Notes under the pieces: model-generated | The model's input: only the letters and a program-made list of their open reading frames with translations | What the model was told of the DNA's origin: nothing | Databases searched by the model: none | Part shown: in pieces, positions 42,567 to 54,025 of the stretch | Numbering within the stretch: the first letter of the stretch is position 1 | Layout: each line of letters starts with the position of its first letter | Assembly: GCA_963971535.1 (NCBI GenBank) | Contig: OZ020590.1 | Location: 153,492,034-153,556,033, forward strand | Direction: 5' to 3' | Source of the DNA: Notolepis coatsorum | Taxonomy: Eukaryota > Chordata > Actinopteri > Aulopiformes > Paralepididae | Length of the DNA: 64,000 bases | Made by a program: the position numbers and the translations under genes

Positions 42567-43342
42567 CAATATTCCTATCTACAGTTTTCAGCAGAGAGGG
42601 CAATCCGAAAGAGCTCGTCTCTGACAACGGCTCTCAGTTTGTGTCTCGGGAGTTTGAGGCATTTCTCCAAGACAGGGGCATAGTGCACAGGAAGTCATCT
42701 GTGTATTATCCTCGGGCAAATGGGGAAATAGAACGCTTTAACCGCAGTTTGAAAGACAGTTTGCAGACGGCCTCGCTGGAAGGCAAGCAATGGAAGGAGT
42801 TTACAACAGACTTCTTACAGGCCTACCGGTCTACTCCTCACTCTGCGACACAGCACTCACCAGCAGAACTGTTGCATGGTAAGCCTATGCGCACCAAACT
42901 CCATGTGGCTGGATTTCAGATTCCACAAGCCACACCACACTCGTCGGAGGACATAGCCGCCAGAGTGGCAGTGCAACAGGACAGAAGCAAGGCGTACACG
43001 GATCAAAGGCGAGGTGCGAAGAGTGTGTCGTTCCCCTGTGGCTCATACGTTCGGGTTAAGAAACCTGGCATTCTTCCTAAGACTCAGTGCAAGTTCTCCA
43101 AGCCACTCAAGGTGGTGGGACAGAAAGGGCCGCACACCTACATGCTGGCTGATGGACGCTGTTGGAATGCGTCCCATCTGGCTCCGGTCTCTCTTTGGAG
43201 AGGAGAGGGGGACGGCGAGGGGTCGCCTTTGGACGGTGACATTGCAACAGGGCCACCTTCTGACACACACACAGAACCTGTAAGACAGGCCAGGTCGAGA
43301 CGAGCACCTGTGTGGACTCAGGACTTTGTGATGAGCCACTGA
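42539..43342 (+). CDS. Gypsy integrase C-terminal part, shifted frame
   Basis: Continues the integrase core in another frame: TVFSREGNPKELVSDNGSQF gives the second catalytic Asp. YYPRANGEIERFNRSLK gives the third acidic residue (Glu). A GPHTYML-type C-terminal motif and ASHLAPVSLW follow. There is no chromodomain. The overlap with the upstream frame (42539-42566) and the loss of homology there mark a single-base indel in TTTT at 42534-42537. The listed start (GTG at 42539) is not a true start. Confidence 0.85.
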   Translation: MPQVTSRTVTIFLSTVFSREGNPKELVSDNGSQFVSREFEAFLQDRGIVHRKSSVYYPRANGEIERFNRSLKDSLQTASLEGKQWKEFTTDFLQAYRSTPHSATQHSPAELLHGKPMRTKLHVAGFQIPQATPHSSEDIAARVAVQQDRSKAYTDQRRGAKSVSFPCGSYVRVKKPGILPKTQCKFSKPLKVVGQKGPHTYMLADGRCWNASHLAPVSLWRGEGDGEGSPLDGDIATGPPSDTHTEPVRQARSRRAPVWTQDFVMSH

Positions 43343-43675
43343 GAAAAGTGTTATGTAATATTGATATTAGTAATGCTGAAAGGTGAAAGAGTTAACAGTT
43401 CTGGTTAATTATAATTGTGGCAGACTTGAATGCTAGTAATGCATAGAATTGAAATAGGTATACAAATGTTTATTCTGTTTTTCATAGGCAGGAATAAGAA
43501 CAGTAGAGTGAATGTTCTTTTTACTGTTTAGCTTTAATGGACTCTATCTTAGTTATAACTTAAGAAAGGTAAGAGTAGCCTACACACTTTGAAATGTTCT
43601 TTACTGTTTAGACTTAATGGATTCTAAGTTACTGTTATAACCAGCCATGTAAGTATTGTCTTATTGAGAAGGATA

Positions 43676-43863
43676 TGTGGTGTCTCCACTAGGCCTGTAG
43701 GCGGAGCTCTAACCTAGAGCATGGGTTACACCGGGGTGATGTGCCCCGGCGTGACACACCAGGTGGAGTGAAGGACTGAGCAAGTTAGCTCTAGGCATGA
43801 ACGTGAATAAATACAGATGCTGGTACTAAAGTGTCCATTACTTCTTCTTACTACGACATAACA
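43676..43863 (+). repeat. 3' LTR of the Gypsy element
   Basis: 188 bp, same sequence as 39197-39384. Preceded by the purine tract ending at 43675 and followed by the GACAT duplicate. Confidence 0.9.
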
Positions 43864-44230
43864 GACATACAGATTTGCAAATACAGTACTGTTTGTGATA
43901 CAGAAGGAGTCACGAAAAGGGAGTATATACATTTGACGTAGAAACTGTACATTGGAGGAGGTTGGGTGGGGGGGGTTGGGTACGTTGGGATATTGACAAC
44001 CATACTGGGTAATTTACATTGGAGGTGGTTGCGGGGGGGGGGGCACACTGTATAAACAAGCAAAACTGTACATTGAGGGGGGGGGGGAGACACTGTACAA
44101 ACAAACAAAATTGTACATTGGACTATTGACAAAACCATACTAGGTAAATGACTGTACATTGGAGGGGGTTGGGTTAGGATATTTACAGGGGCCAGTGTTG
44201 AATTGCAGTCTCCCGTGTCCCGTGACTCTT
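43864..44230 (-). mobile_element. LINE A copy, 5'-truncated side
   Basis: Resumes the LINE A UTR (GATTTGCAAATACAGTACTG) and ends within the UTR at the right 18-bp duplicate. It includes several G runs. Confidence 0.8.
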
Positions 44231-44523
44231 AATAAACACTGTTAGGACACTGTTATTCATTTACCCAAGGAGATTAATAAAGGAACACTTTACTTCTTTT
44301 CGTTTAATTTATTGGCTAATTCATGTACAGAAAATAAACACTGACAATGAAATGCAATTCATAAAACTTTTAACCGTTGCTAATTTGAAGGTGTGAATAT
44401 CTGGTCTGTCTGCACGAGGACCAGGCCTCCCTCCTCAAGTCCATCATTTGCAAATGCACTTGCAAGGCCATATTTTAACTACATGATTACAACTTCAGAT
44501 CTAATTGTATTGCTTATATATAT

Positions 44524-44943
44524 TTTTTTTTATCCACTTTTTCTCCTTATTTTTCTATTTTTCTCCCATCCCAATTTCGTGTTTCCAATTCTCCCCTCCC
44601 CTGTCTTGAACGTTGCTCGCATATGCCTCCCACTGGTCGGCTGTAGGGAGGATAGAAGCCCTGCATCACGTGTCCCCTCCGGTACACGAGGAGGCAGCCT
44701 GTCACATCTTTTCACCTGCCAGCGGGGACTCTCATTGGCGAGGTGTAACGTGTGGGAGGCTCACACTACGCTTGCCATTTCCTGTCTCTGCCGGTCAGGT
44801 GTCCCCCAACCGACCCGTAGGAGTCGCTGTCCACAACTTCCAGATTACCACCCAAGCCGGAGGCAATGCTGACACCCGGATTCGAGACCGGAGTCTCTTG
44901 CATTGGTGACGAGCGCAATCTCCGCTGCGCCACCCAGCTGCCT
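44524..44943 (-). mobile_element. tRNA-derived SINE, second copy
   Basis: The tail is a T run at 44524-44531. The head at the right, on minus, is GGGTGGCGCAGCGGAGATTG with box B-like TCTCGAATCC. The body matches 14808-15252, but the tRNA-like heads differ more than the bodies. Confidence 0.7.
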
Positions 44944-45074
44944 GTATTGCTTATATCTATGTATTTCTACTATTACTCTCACATGACCAGAAACGTCTGC
45001 CAGAAATGCGGCTACCTTTGGTATATTGGTATCTTCTTGTCTGACTCTGGAGAAGACTGTAAGCACATGAATGA

Positions 45075-46043
45075 ATGAAATGAATGAAAACTTTATTTAA
45101 CAGATTACAGAATGGGTACAATACAGTACGGCTCAATACACACAATTGTTAAGGGGATGCAGACCAGAGAAAGACGTTTGTCTTGTTTATATCAGGGTCC
45201 CCCATTTTCAATTCATAGTGACATTTATTACATACATGACATCATGACATTTATGGCATAGGGACATACATGAATGACATACAGGTATATAGTACTGTTA
45301 CATTTGTGACATATAAGATATGCAAATATACAGTACTGTTACCCATAGATCCTAACAGAGAATATATACATATGATGGGGAGGAGACTGTACATTAGGAG
45401 GGGGTGGGTGGGTGGGAGAGAAATATACATACGGTGGGGAGAGAATATATACATACGGTGGGGAGGAGACAGTACATTAGGAGGAGGTGGGTGGGTGGTA
45501 GAGAAATATACATACAGTGGGGAGAGAATATATACATACGGTGGGGAGGAGACTGTCTATTAGGTGGGGGTGGGGGGGTTTGGACATTTACGGTGGCCAG
45601 TTTTGAATTGCAGCCTCCCGTAGGTGCTCTTTGAGAGCGGTTTTGAATGTGGGTAGGGATTCACATTCCTTTACAGCTTTGGGTAAGGCGTTCCACATTG
45701 ATGTGGCATATTTGCGAAACGTGTTTAGTCCCTTGTTTGAGCCGAATCTGGGTTTAACATGATTTGTTGAGCTCCCTCTGGTGTTGTGGTCGTGGTATTC
45801 ACTGACCTTTGGGAAGTATCGTATAGTGTATCTTGTAGACCAGGCCCATTGCAAGGTGCTGTACTCTGTCGTCTACTCTAAGGGGACCCTGATGGAAACA
45901 AGACAAACGTCTTTCTCAGGTCTGCATCCCCTTAACAATTGTATGTATTGAGCCGTACTGTATTGTACCCATTCTGCAATCTGTTAAATAAAGTTTTCAT
46001 TCATTCATTCATTCAAGCCATCCTAGGTAGTCAAAGTGGGCTA
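45075..46043 (-). pseudogene. LINE A-like copy interrupted by a plus-strand LINE A tail
   Basis: Minus-strand tail (CATTCATTCATT type), a long UTR with duplicated GAATATATACATAC units (45360-45560), then the reverse transcriptase C-terminus (MWNALPKAVKECESLPTFK) to about 45880. 45881-46015 is a plus-strand LINE A 3' end (GGGGACCCTGATGGAAACAA to (CATT)n). The minus copy then resumes with AGCCATCCTAGG. One LINE end has landed in another in opposite orientation. Confidence 0.75.
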
Positions 46044-46263
46044 TTTACACTGTAGGAATGCAGGACGTGTAGACAGTTGTCGAGTCGAATCCCTTTACTT
46101 CCGAACATGAAATAAATAACGTCAGTAGTTACATCCTTTTACCTCTAAACATAGAAGTCAGTTAGCCATTGAATAGTTACATTCAATGGGTACAGCCAAC
46201 ATGTAAACATAAACAAAACTAGTTTCCCAGAATGCCTAGTTTCTCCACTCTGAACCCAGAGTC
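46044..46263. other. Unassigned sequence
   Basis: About 220 bp, no frame or repeat recognised. Confidence 0.4.
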
Positions 46264-46267
46264 TTAA

Positions 46268-46757
46268 AGGAAAACTCCAACATTTTGGGAAATTAGCTTA
46301 TTTGCCATCTACCCTGGAGTTAGACAAGAAGATACATACCTTTTTCTTCTCTGTGCATGCAGTAAGAGTAGGAAGACGTTGGGAACTAGGCTAATGGAGG
46401 AACCTACTTCCAGTGACTGACGCTAAGCTAGGCTAATGGTGCGCGTCTTCCTACTCCTACTGCATGCACAGAGAAGAAAAATGTATGTATCTTAACACTC
46501 CAACATTTTGGGAACCCTGGAGTTAGACAAGAAGATGCATACCTTTTTCTTCTCTGTGCATGCAGTAGGAGTAGGAAGAAGTTGGGAACTAGGCTAATGG
46601 AGGAACCTACTTCCAGTGATTGACGCTAAGCTAGGCTAACGGTGCACGTCTTCCTACTCCTACTGCATGCACAGAGAAGAAAAATGTATGTATCTTCTTG
46701 TCTAACTCCAGGGTAGATGGCAAATAAGCTAATTTCCCAAAATGTTGGAGTGTTCCT
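46268..46757. mobile_element. piggyBac-like foldback MITE, tandem dimer
   Basis: Flanked by TTAA (46264-46267 and 46758-46761). Termini AGGAAAACTCCAACATTTTG and CAAAATGTTGGAGTGTTCCT are inverted. Inside, two successive hairpin-forming halves each contain TTCTCTGTGCATGCAGTA and its complement. The second half is nearly a repeat of the first. No transposase. The TTAA site is the basis for the piggyBac label. Confidence 0.7.
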
Positions 46758-46761
46758 TTAA

Positions 46762-47022
46762 AGGAGCCGTAACTTTGCTCAGGGTTTGGTGAATGTCTAT
46801 ATGTCCCAAGTGGGTCACCACAACACCAACATTATGGGAAAAGCTCTTACTGTCTTCTCCAGACTCAGACAAGAAGATAGCCTATCTTAGAGTTTTAAGA
46901 TAGGTCGATACGAAACGTAAATATATTATTCATATATAGATATAACATAACATACATTATATTATGTACCTTTTTTCTGTGGTCGATTAAGGACTTTATT
47001 TACATTTTCTGATGAGACCGCA
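46762..47022. other. Unassigned sequence
   Basis: AGACAAGAAGATAG near 46867 echoes the MITE but I see no complete element. No gene. Confidence 0.35.
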
Positions 47023-47340
47023 TTGAGGTCACGGGCAACTCAGTCATGTGAATCAGTAGGTATTGCTGATTGGCTCAAACAAAGTCTTCGGACTATATCT
47101 CTCCTGAATGTAGAAGGTAAGATTTTCTTTAGTATAGTGGCACAGAGGCTAGCAAACTATCTAGAAAGGAATTGTTTAGACACCACAGTGCAGAAAGCAG
47201 GAATCCCAGGGTTTTCCGGATGTATAGAACACACAAGCGTGATATGGCACCAGATTCAATTAGCCAAGATAGAGAAAAGAGATTTAAATGTGGTATTTTT
47301 TTTGACCTGGCAAATGTGTTCGGTTCGGTAAGGTGATACA
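47023..47340 (+). pseudogene. LINE reverse transcriptase fragment of another clade
   Basis: Reads RTISLLNVEGKIFFSIVAQR, KAGIPGFSGCIEHTSVIWHQ and DLNVVF, then a T-run indel before a DLANVFGSV-like block in another frame. These are fingers-palm motifs of a non-LTR reverse transcriptase unlike the others here. No catalytic core, endonuclease or tail remains. Confidence 0.65.
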
Positions 47341-47392
47341 GGAGAGGTTACTCAAGGTTGCCTCCCGAACTGGTGACATAGGGAGAGGGGAG

Positions 47393-47926
47393 CAGTGGTG
47401 GAGTCGCGGTCACACCCGGTTACACGGCGTGTTACCAGATCACTGAGGCAGAAGTACGCGCGATCGCACACGGATGTGTACTCGCGTGTACGCGCACACA
47501 AAAATGCGCTGTATCCATTCGTTGTGACTAGTACCCGGCCACCGTTTTACATAACAAAAAGCGCAGGTAGACTAAGTGTCTGGGTGTTGGCTTATCTGAA
47601 TGCATCTCCCCCTTCATTCTGTGTGACACAGGCAGTGGAGGTGAATACTAATGTGGCTCGGAATTCGTGATGGGGGTCTACCTGCTTATGATATTGAATC
47701 AAGCGTCTGTGCTGCGCGCCAGCTTTCCACGCGCACATTCACACAAATATAGAGCAAGAATAGCTTGTATGATAGAAAGATTGCACTTGCGTATATGCGC
47801 TTGTGTGTGCGTGTGTGTGTGTGCGTGTGTGTGTATAAATCAGTTCTGTGCGCATGCACGTACCCGCGCGTGCACGTGCACGTGGCGTGGCGTGTTACCA
47901 GTTCCAATATTAGGACTGCACCACTG
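47393..47926. mobile_element. Non-autonomous hAT-like element with 8-bp duplication GAGGGGAG
   Basis: 534 bp. Starts CAGTGGTGGAGTC and ends GGACTGCACCACTG. GAGGGGAG flanks it exactly (47385-47392, 47927-47934). The interior is rich in alternating GT/CA and CG steps (GTGTGTGTGCGTGTG near 47810) and has no transposase. Confidence 0.8.
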
Positions 47927-47934
47927 GAGGGGAG

Positions 47935-48227
47935 CAAGAGGGGATGATACTTGCCCTCACAACTGCAACCTTGTTTACAAAAAAGAAAAGAAAACTGTTA
48001 CAGTCATCATTTGAAAAAGCAGGAACAGAGGGGAGAGGAGGGCTGACAGTGTGATTAATGGTTTTAAAAAGCAAAAGCCCCATTGCTTTACATTAGTTCT
48101 GTAGTTAACCAGCAGGAGGCTGGTTCCCTCCCAGAGGGAGGAGAGGACCGTCGTCCATCAAACACGTCATTGGTGAGGAAGCAATGGAGCTAGATGTCCA
48201 GAATTCTTAGAGTCCCTGCATTGGCTT
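47935..48227. other. Flanking sequence without gene
   Basis: No frame or repeat recognised. It ends with the GCTT duplicate (48224-48227) of the next LTR element. Confidence 0.4.
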
Positions 48228-49174
48228 TAACGTGTATTTTCAATGAATCTATCTACTAAAGTCTTAGGATCGTATAGTGGATCTCTATAGTATCTCTGCT
48301 GTTGTACTCACACGTTCTGTTCAATTGTCTTATAAATGATTTGGAGTCGGAGCCAGGCGCTAACGGTACAAAGACAGTCTGGCCGTCGTTTATTGGAAGA
48401 TCCACACAGCTTAAAGTTCTCGCCAACTTTTCTATTGTCTAAAAGCATCTGCAGCACGTCTCGATTGGATAGGTTTTCAGCGTAGGTTTTGGGGGTCGTC
48501 TCAAGATGATGCTCTCCGTGCGTCGACGTGGTCTGCTGGTCTCCGTGCGTTTTTTTCATGTCTCTCAACCTGTGGTAAATATAGGAATCACCCAAACCCC
48601 GCCCAGTGGTCGAGTCTCTGCCCCGTGATGTCACAGAACGGAGACTCCTGTACCTGTTCTAATTGGCTTACCACGAAAGAACTGGGTTCCCTGACCAATA
48701 AGGAAGTGACATGACTATTTTCGGCTCGTTACAAGGTGACCTTACAGAGGGGATGTGAACTAGTTTCCTTTTCGAATGATTTACCCAAGTGTCCCTGAAT
48801 TCGACCCTCATACAGATGGAAATATAGTACCCACTCAACCTAACAGTGGGTATTCCAGAAAGGTCTGTTTGGACTGTTTAGCTAAAGTAAACAGAACTCT
48901 GGTGCCGGCCTTCAGGCCTGACTTAAAGTTAAGTATTGGGCCCTCCATCCCACTTTGTTGTGTGGGGAAAGAGGTTTCATTTGTTTGCCATTTGATCTGT
49001 TCTTATTTTTATGGTACTCTGGGCTTTTTCCTATAGCTGCTAGGTGAAGGGTGAAGGGTTGCACTGTTAGCCTTTGACTGAATTCTCCTATGGCCTTTCC
49101 CAAAAACCGCTAGATGATTTTGATCCCTCCTGTAATGCTTATACGGGTCATTTTGATCAATTTAATTTACGACA
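48228..49174 (-). repeat. 3' LTR of the Gag-only element
   Basis: 947 bp. Plus-strand left edge TAACGTGTATTTTC, right edge TTTACGACA. It contains two short frames (108 and 86 codons) that are exactly repeated in the other LTR. Those are LTR sequence, not separate genes. Confidence 0.85.
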
Positions 49175-51088
49175 ATCCCTTCTCTGAGGGGTCTACCCTC
49201 ATTATGTAACCAGTAAATTTCAAAATCAAAATGATTATAATTACCATAAAACATAAACAATTATTAAAAAAATTCCAAAAATTAAAAAAATCCAAAATTT
49301 CACTTACCTCTTCTTCTTGCACAGTTATACACATTTATCAGTTATTATCATGACTTCAGACTAAGAAAGCTGTTCCTGTTTTTACAAGGAAACACTCTTT
49401 CAATAACAGCTTTTTTGTTTAGACTATTTTATCCATGTAATTAACCAAATGTCTATTTTGTGTAATGGACTCTGCAAGAAAAGATTATTACCTCACACCA
49501 ATATAAGACTAACAGTTCTAAACATTTGAGGGAAATTCAAACAAGCAACATAAATCATTTTTTCTCCTTGAAAAGACCACTGAGGCCTCAATTACCTCCC
49601 TGTCAGTTATCCCTATTTCAACCTCCTGAGGCCTTTACTGCTAACTTGTTTTTGACCGTTTTCTTCTTGTTGTATTTTGTGCTAATCACAGCCTCTTCTT
49701 TGTTGTATGCAGGTCTTGGTACTGCTCCGATTTTCCACAGAAGGAAACGATTTTCCCTCTGTCCTTTTTGCATTTTGGATTATTATTTACAAACACACAA
49801 TAGATTGGAAACTTTTACTTTCGCAGATACATCTTTACTGTTCTGTATTTTGACAATACATTTTTCTCCAAATTAATTATCTATGTATTTCACAGCTTCT
49901 TAAGTTATTTATTCAATCAAATCACCTTTGTCTCATTTCTTTTTGTGCTGTACTGTTTTACTAGATCAAATATCTCAAAATCAACACAACTACCACTTCC
50001 ACCCTTGAAAGTGGAATATCCATTATTTCACTATCAATTACCTTGTTTCCCGACAGCTCCTCGGTCCGGACAGTCAGCTCTAGACGAGGCCAATCACCAA
50101 CAGAACCTATGTGCATGGTCAACAAACCACAGTTCCTTTAAACACACATCACACACACTCCGCCAGCTTTCAACAAGCCGGTGCAGAGTCTTCCATAAGT
50201 CAATCATCAAATTCACATGTCTGCACCCTACATGAACACTATTTCGGCCAATTTCGACCAAAAACCTACAGAGCTTTCTATAGACAGAGAAATATATTTC
50301 CCCAACCCTTACCATAACTCAAAAAGTGACACAACCGCCCAGATTCTACATCTGGACTCTTAATGAGCGGAAAACAAACCATGAACCAGCTCCCGTCCAT
50401 TCCCAGTTTCCAGCTCATTATATCAGACCTCCTACCAGTCTCGCTGTGTCACCACCACCTGCTATCCCTGACCGGCGAGAGATCCCTCCCAGCCAGCCAG
50501 TTCCTAAAAAAATATAGCCAAACAAAAACAAAGAAAATTGTAAATAAACAAAAAAATTGTGAGTGCCTACATGCTACACACCCATCCAACAGAATTTAAC
50601 TATTATCTAGAGGCATAAATACCCCCGCAAAAACTAAGACAGCAAAATAAAAAATCCAAAAAGAAATAAAATAAGTAATGATTAAATAATATTGTTGTGT
50701 TTTTTTTTTTTTTATTCAACTTGACCACCCTTCGATCAGGTATGTAATCACTACTATAAATAGTCCTTTGTTTCTAACTCTGTCTAATATTAAATGTTCC
50801 ATTGTTCCTGTCTAAAGCCATCAATTTTGTTAGTTTGATTAGCCCATGTAATTCAGTTACGTCATCCCTCTATAGCCCCAACTTACCCAGGTTAGTCTTC
50901 CAAACCATTTTAGTAACTCGCACACTTAATTAAACCTTATCCATGTATCCTCGTCTCTATCCTTATTCTAATCAGTCTCATTTTCCACTTTACTTTATCA
51001 ATAACTCTATTTACTCGAGCACCCAAAAGGCTTTGTTTGTGCATTTCCGCTTCGCTCTTATTCAACCTATGACCTATGCAGACACCCC
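49175..51088 (-). other. Non-coding interior between gag and the 3' LTR
   Basis: About 1.9 kb, AT-rich, with no coding motifs on either strand where pol would be expected. The gag stop is TAG, followed within a few codons by further stops. Confidence 0.6.
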
Positions 51089-52204
51089 CTATTTACACCC
51101 CCTCTGAAAATGTCCCAACTCTCCACATTTCCAGCAACTCCCTTCTCTGATGGACTCTCGCCTTCTACTGGACTTTTGCTGAGCCCACCACCCTTTGTCA
51201 CATGACCGAGCGAAATGGCCAACCTCCCCACAATGCCAGCACACAGCCGACGCCGGCCATCCCAGGGGTTCCAGTTTACCACGACTCCCGCAGTCTCTCG
51301 GCTGGCATCCCACAGTCCTCGCCAGGTCCACCCCTCTCCTGTCCTCTGGTCGCATGTCCTGTTGCCTGGAGGAGAGAGGGGCATACCTGTCCTTTTCTGC
51401 TGCCTCTCCTCGGGCCTTCTCTTGTTGGGAGGGGCCTGGAAACTCACCCCTCCTGCGGTTCTGCTCACCCTGTCGCGGCCCAGTTCCCTGTCCGGGCAAC
51501 GGAGCACAGGGCACTCTTTGATCACGGCGGCCTAGGTCAGACGCCCGAAGCATGATCTCAACAGCTGTCGCTTCTAGTAGCGCAGCCTTTCTTGCCAGTT
51601 CTTGTTCCAATCTCTGAGTCTCGTGTGCGGCTTGACCGATCTCCAACTGTGTCTTCATCAGATCTCGATGAACTGCCTCGTGTTGTTCGAACGCTGTCAC
51701 AAACGCTCTCTGTTGTCTATAGTATGCTGCCTCTTCCCCCATCTCAGCACTGGCGGTTTGACTCCCCATCGCTGGGTTCCGCCTCTCATCTTGGCTTTGG
51801 TGCTGAGGGCAGGGTGGACATGGGAAACGGGTGGGCTGTAGAAACTGTTCGTGTATTCCATACCTGCTGTCGGTCTCAGTTCCAGCCATCCAGCCAGAGT
51901 GGACTTCGTGGGACTGCTGTAACCTCAGTCTCTTTTTCTGCCCCTTGGTTAAACCGCAGTCGCCTGCAATGGACACTCCAGCTTGAATCGGTTCTGGTTG
52001 GAGTAACACCATTGTCACTGGTTCACTCCCCTGTATTGGAACCAAAGTCAACATTTCAAGTCCTTCTGTCGTACTGGTCACATGAGAGAAGTCCATATTC
52101 CAATCAATCAGATCATAATCACTGGTAAAGTCTATCTGGGAAATGTCTGCAGAGGCTCTCGGCCTTCTCCCCCCAATGGCCTGATCACTAAGGCCCTTTT
52201 CCAT
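51089..52204 (-). CDS. Gag-like protein with two CCHC zinc knuckles
   Basis: 371 residues from an ATG in good context (A at -3, G at +4). The N-terminal part is acidic and unrecognised (SADISQIDFTSDYDLIDWN). The middle is Gln/Glu-rich and helical (residues about 160-220, HEAVHRDLMKTQLEIGQAAH). An Arg-rich region follows, then two retroviral-type knuckles near the end: CWHCGEVGHFARSC and CWKCGELGHFQRGC. The knuckles bind RNA in known Gag proteins; capsid-like folding of the rest is inference. No myristoylation signal (no Gly after Met). It ends CK and TAG. Its integrity in a very young element suggests it was functional at insertion. Confidence 0.7.
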   Translation of the reverse strand: MEKGLSDQAIGGRRPRASADISQIDFTSDYDLIDWNMDFSHVTSTTEGLEMLTLVPIQGSEPVTMVLLQPEPIQAGVSIAGDCGLTKGQKKRLRLQQSHEVHSGWMAGTETDSRYGIHEQFLQPTRFPCPPCPQHQSQDERRNPAMGSQTASAEMGEEAAYYRQQRAFVTAFEQHEAVHRDLMKTQLEIGQAAHETQRLEQELARKAALLEATAVEIMLRASDLGRRDQRVPCAPLPGQGTGPRQGEQNRRRGEFPGPSQQEKARGEAAEKDRYAPLSSRQQDMRPEDRRGVDLARTVGCQPRDCGSRGKLEPLGWPASAVCWHCGEVGHFARSCDKGWWAQQKSSRRRESIREGSCWKCGELGHFQRGCK

Positions 52205-53729
52205 ATTGTTGTTGTTGTTATTCTATTGTTATTGCATCTAACGCTTCAGTTGTTCCTATCAAATGTTCCTCTAAGGTGAACTTCCTATGTTACTGTCATT
52301 CACTCCACCCTTTCAAACACTCCTGCAACACCGTTTGAAAAAACAAGTTTCTCTGTCTTTCACTATTTCTACTTACTTGAGTTAAAACACTCACACTGTC
52401 AAATTTTTACCGTGCAGACAAGGATTGATAACTGGCTTATCATTCATACTTATACCAAGGCTCATTACAGCCGTTTCCCTAGATGGTTATGGAAATCGGT
52501 TAGAGCTCCTGTCCAGCCGAGCACCTGTACAGAAAGAAAGCAAAAACATCCAGACTTAATACAGTGGCATTTCCTTGTTATTTCCACTATTCGTTATGCA
52601 TTGGAAATGTCGGGCAACACTATACTAAAATTTTTAGAGAGACACAGTGTGATCTGTTTGAAAATAACGATACAGCTTATCTTGATTGTCCGTTCCTTCA
52701 ACAGGAACACTGGAGGTTTCCAATCCCCTGTGTGTTCTCTCCACCTGATTTTCTGGGAGACATAATCATTAGTCCCATGCCTATCAATTTGTCTAATAAT
52801 CCTGGTAAACCTGGTCTTTCATCCGTTCCAATCTCTCTTTGCTTGATGAATCTGTTTATCCTAACCTTATTTCTTACTTTAACTGCCCGATTAGCGTCTC
52901 GACTAAATGTATTATTCGCTTTTGCTTCACACACTCCTCATACAACATCAACTTCATTCATCCTTACACACAACCATTACCCCCTCACAACACTAAAAAT
53001 CAATTATTGTTGTTACTGCTACCAACCACCAATCAGGGAAAACAATAAACTTTTAGCAACTTAGATCACTAAAACCCTGACCGACACATAGTACAGCTGG
53101 CCACGTTAATAAATTCACGGACACCCGCACTATGCCACCGCAATATTCACCCAGCTCCCTGAATACACAAAGAACCGCCAACCTACAGCCCAAAGCGTCC
53201 TCCCTTCAGTTTCGAACCTGAACGGAAACACCCCAAGCTTCCCACCAAGGAATATCACAACTCAACCTACCACCACCTGCACCTAGACAGGCCAGCGCCC
53301 ATCCGGTACCCACTTCACATACACAATAACAACGCAGTTCAAATAAACCCACAACCAAATGCCCACAACACACGCCGCAATCTAGGGATGGAGAACCACA
53401 GGGCGAAATACAAGGAGAGACAGAGGGGGGGCGAAGGGAAAAGAAAAAAGGAGGGAGGGATACAGGGATACAGGGACTAAGGGGAGGAAGGGGGGGGGGG
53501 GCACACACAATGCAACATTAACTATTACCAAAACCGTCTAAATCAACCTTAACTTTAATCAGACCAAAAGAATGACCATGAATATTCTATTTATCCTTAT
53601 GTAATCCTATTTTAGCAAGTAACACTATATTAATATAACCAATACTCCAAGCCCACCATAAAGGCAACAACAAAACTCCCTTTGCGCACCTGTCATCTCA
53701 CAAAGTCAAGCTGGGAGACAGGGATGGAG

Positions 53730-54025
53730 CGGAGGGGGGCGGGGGGGGGGGGGGGGGGGGAGGGAGGGAGGGAGGGAGGGAGGGAGGGAGGGAGGGAGGG
53801 AGGGAGGGAGGAGAGGAGGGGAGGGGAGAGGAGAGGAGAGGAGAGGAAAGGAAAGGGGGGAGAGGGAAGGAGGGAGGGAGAGGAGAGGAGGGGAGAGGAG
53901 AGGAGAGGAGAGGGGGGGAGAGGGAAGGAGGGAGGGAGAGGAAAGGAGGGATGGAGAGGAGAGGAGAGGAGAGGAGAGGAGAGGAGAGGAGAGGAGAGGA
54001 GAGGAGAGGAGAGAGGGAGGGGGGG
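53730..54025. repeat. Polypurine (GGGA/GGAGA) simple repeat
   Basis: Plus strand is almost purely G and A: a long G run, then (GGGA)n, then (GAGAG)n. The very long low-complexity frames on both strands result from this and are not genes. Confidence 0.9.

Larger units (their letters stand above)
39197..43863 (+). mobile_element. Gypsy-type LTR retrotransposon, nearly intact
   Basis: 4,667 bp with identical 188-bp LTRs and a perfect 5-bp duplication GACAT (39192-39196 and 43864-43868). A primer-binding-site-like TTGGCGACGACG starts 2 bp after the 5' LTR. A purine tract, GAGAAGGATA, precedes the 3' LTR. Gag-protease-reverse transcriptase-RNase H-integrase order is that of Ty3/Gypsy. Identical LTRs indicate a recent insertion. 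Confidence 0.9.

Noticed and set aside
48308..48634. 108-codon frame repeated exactly at 56452-56778 (and an 86-codon pair)
   Set aside because: They lie in the LTRs, so identity reflects LTR identity. No motif or independent conservation.
49526..53064. Plus-strand frames of 116-166 codons inside the Gag-only element
   Set aside because: Opposite to the element's orientation, no motifs, and AT/pyrimidine-rich composition explains them.
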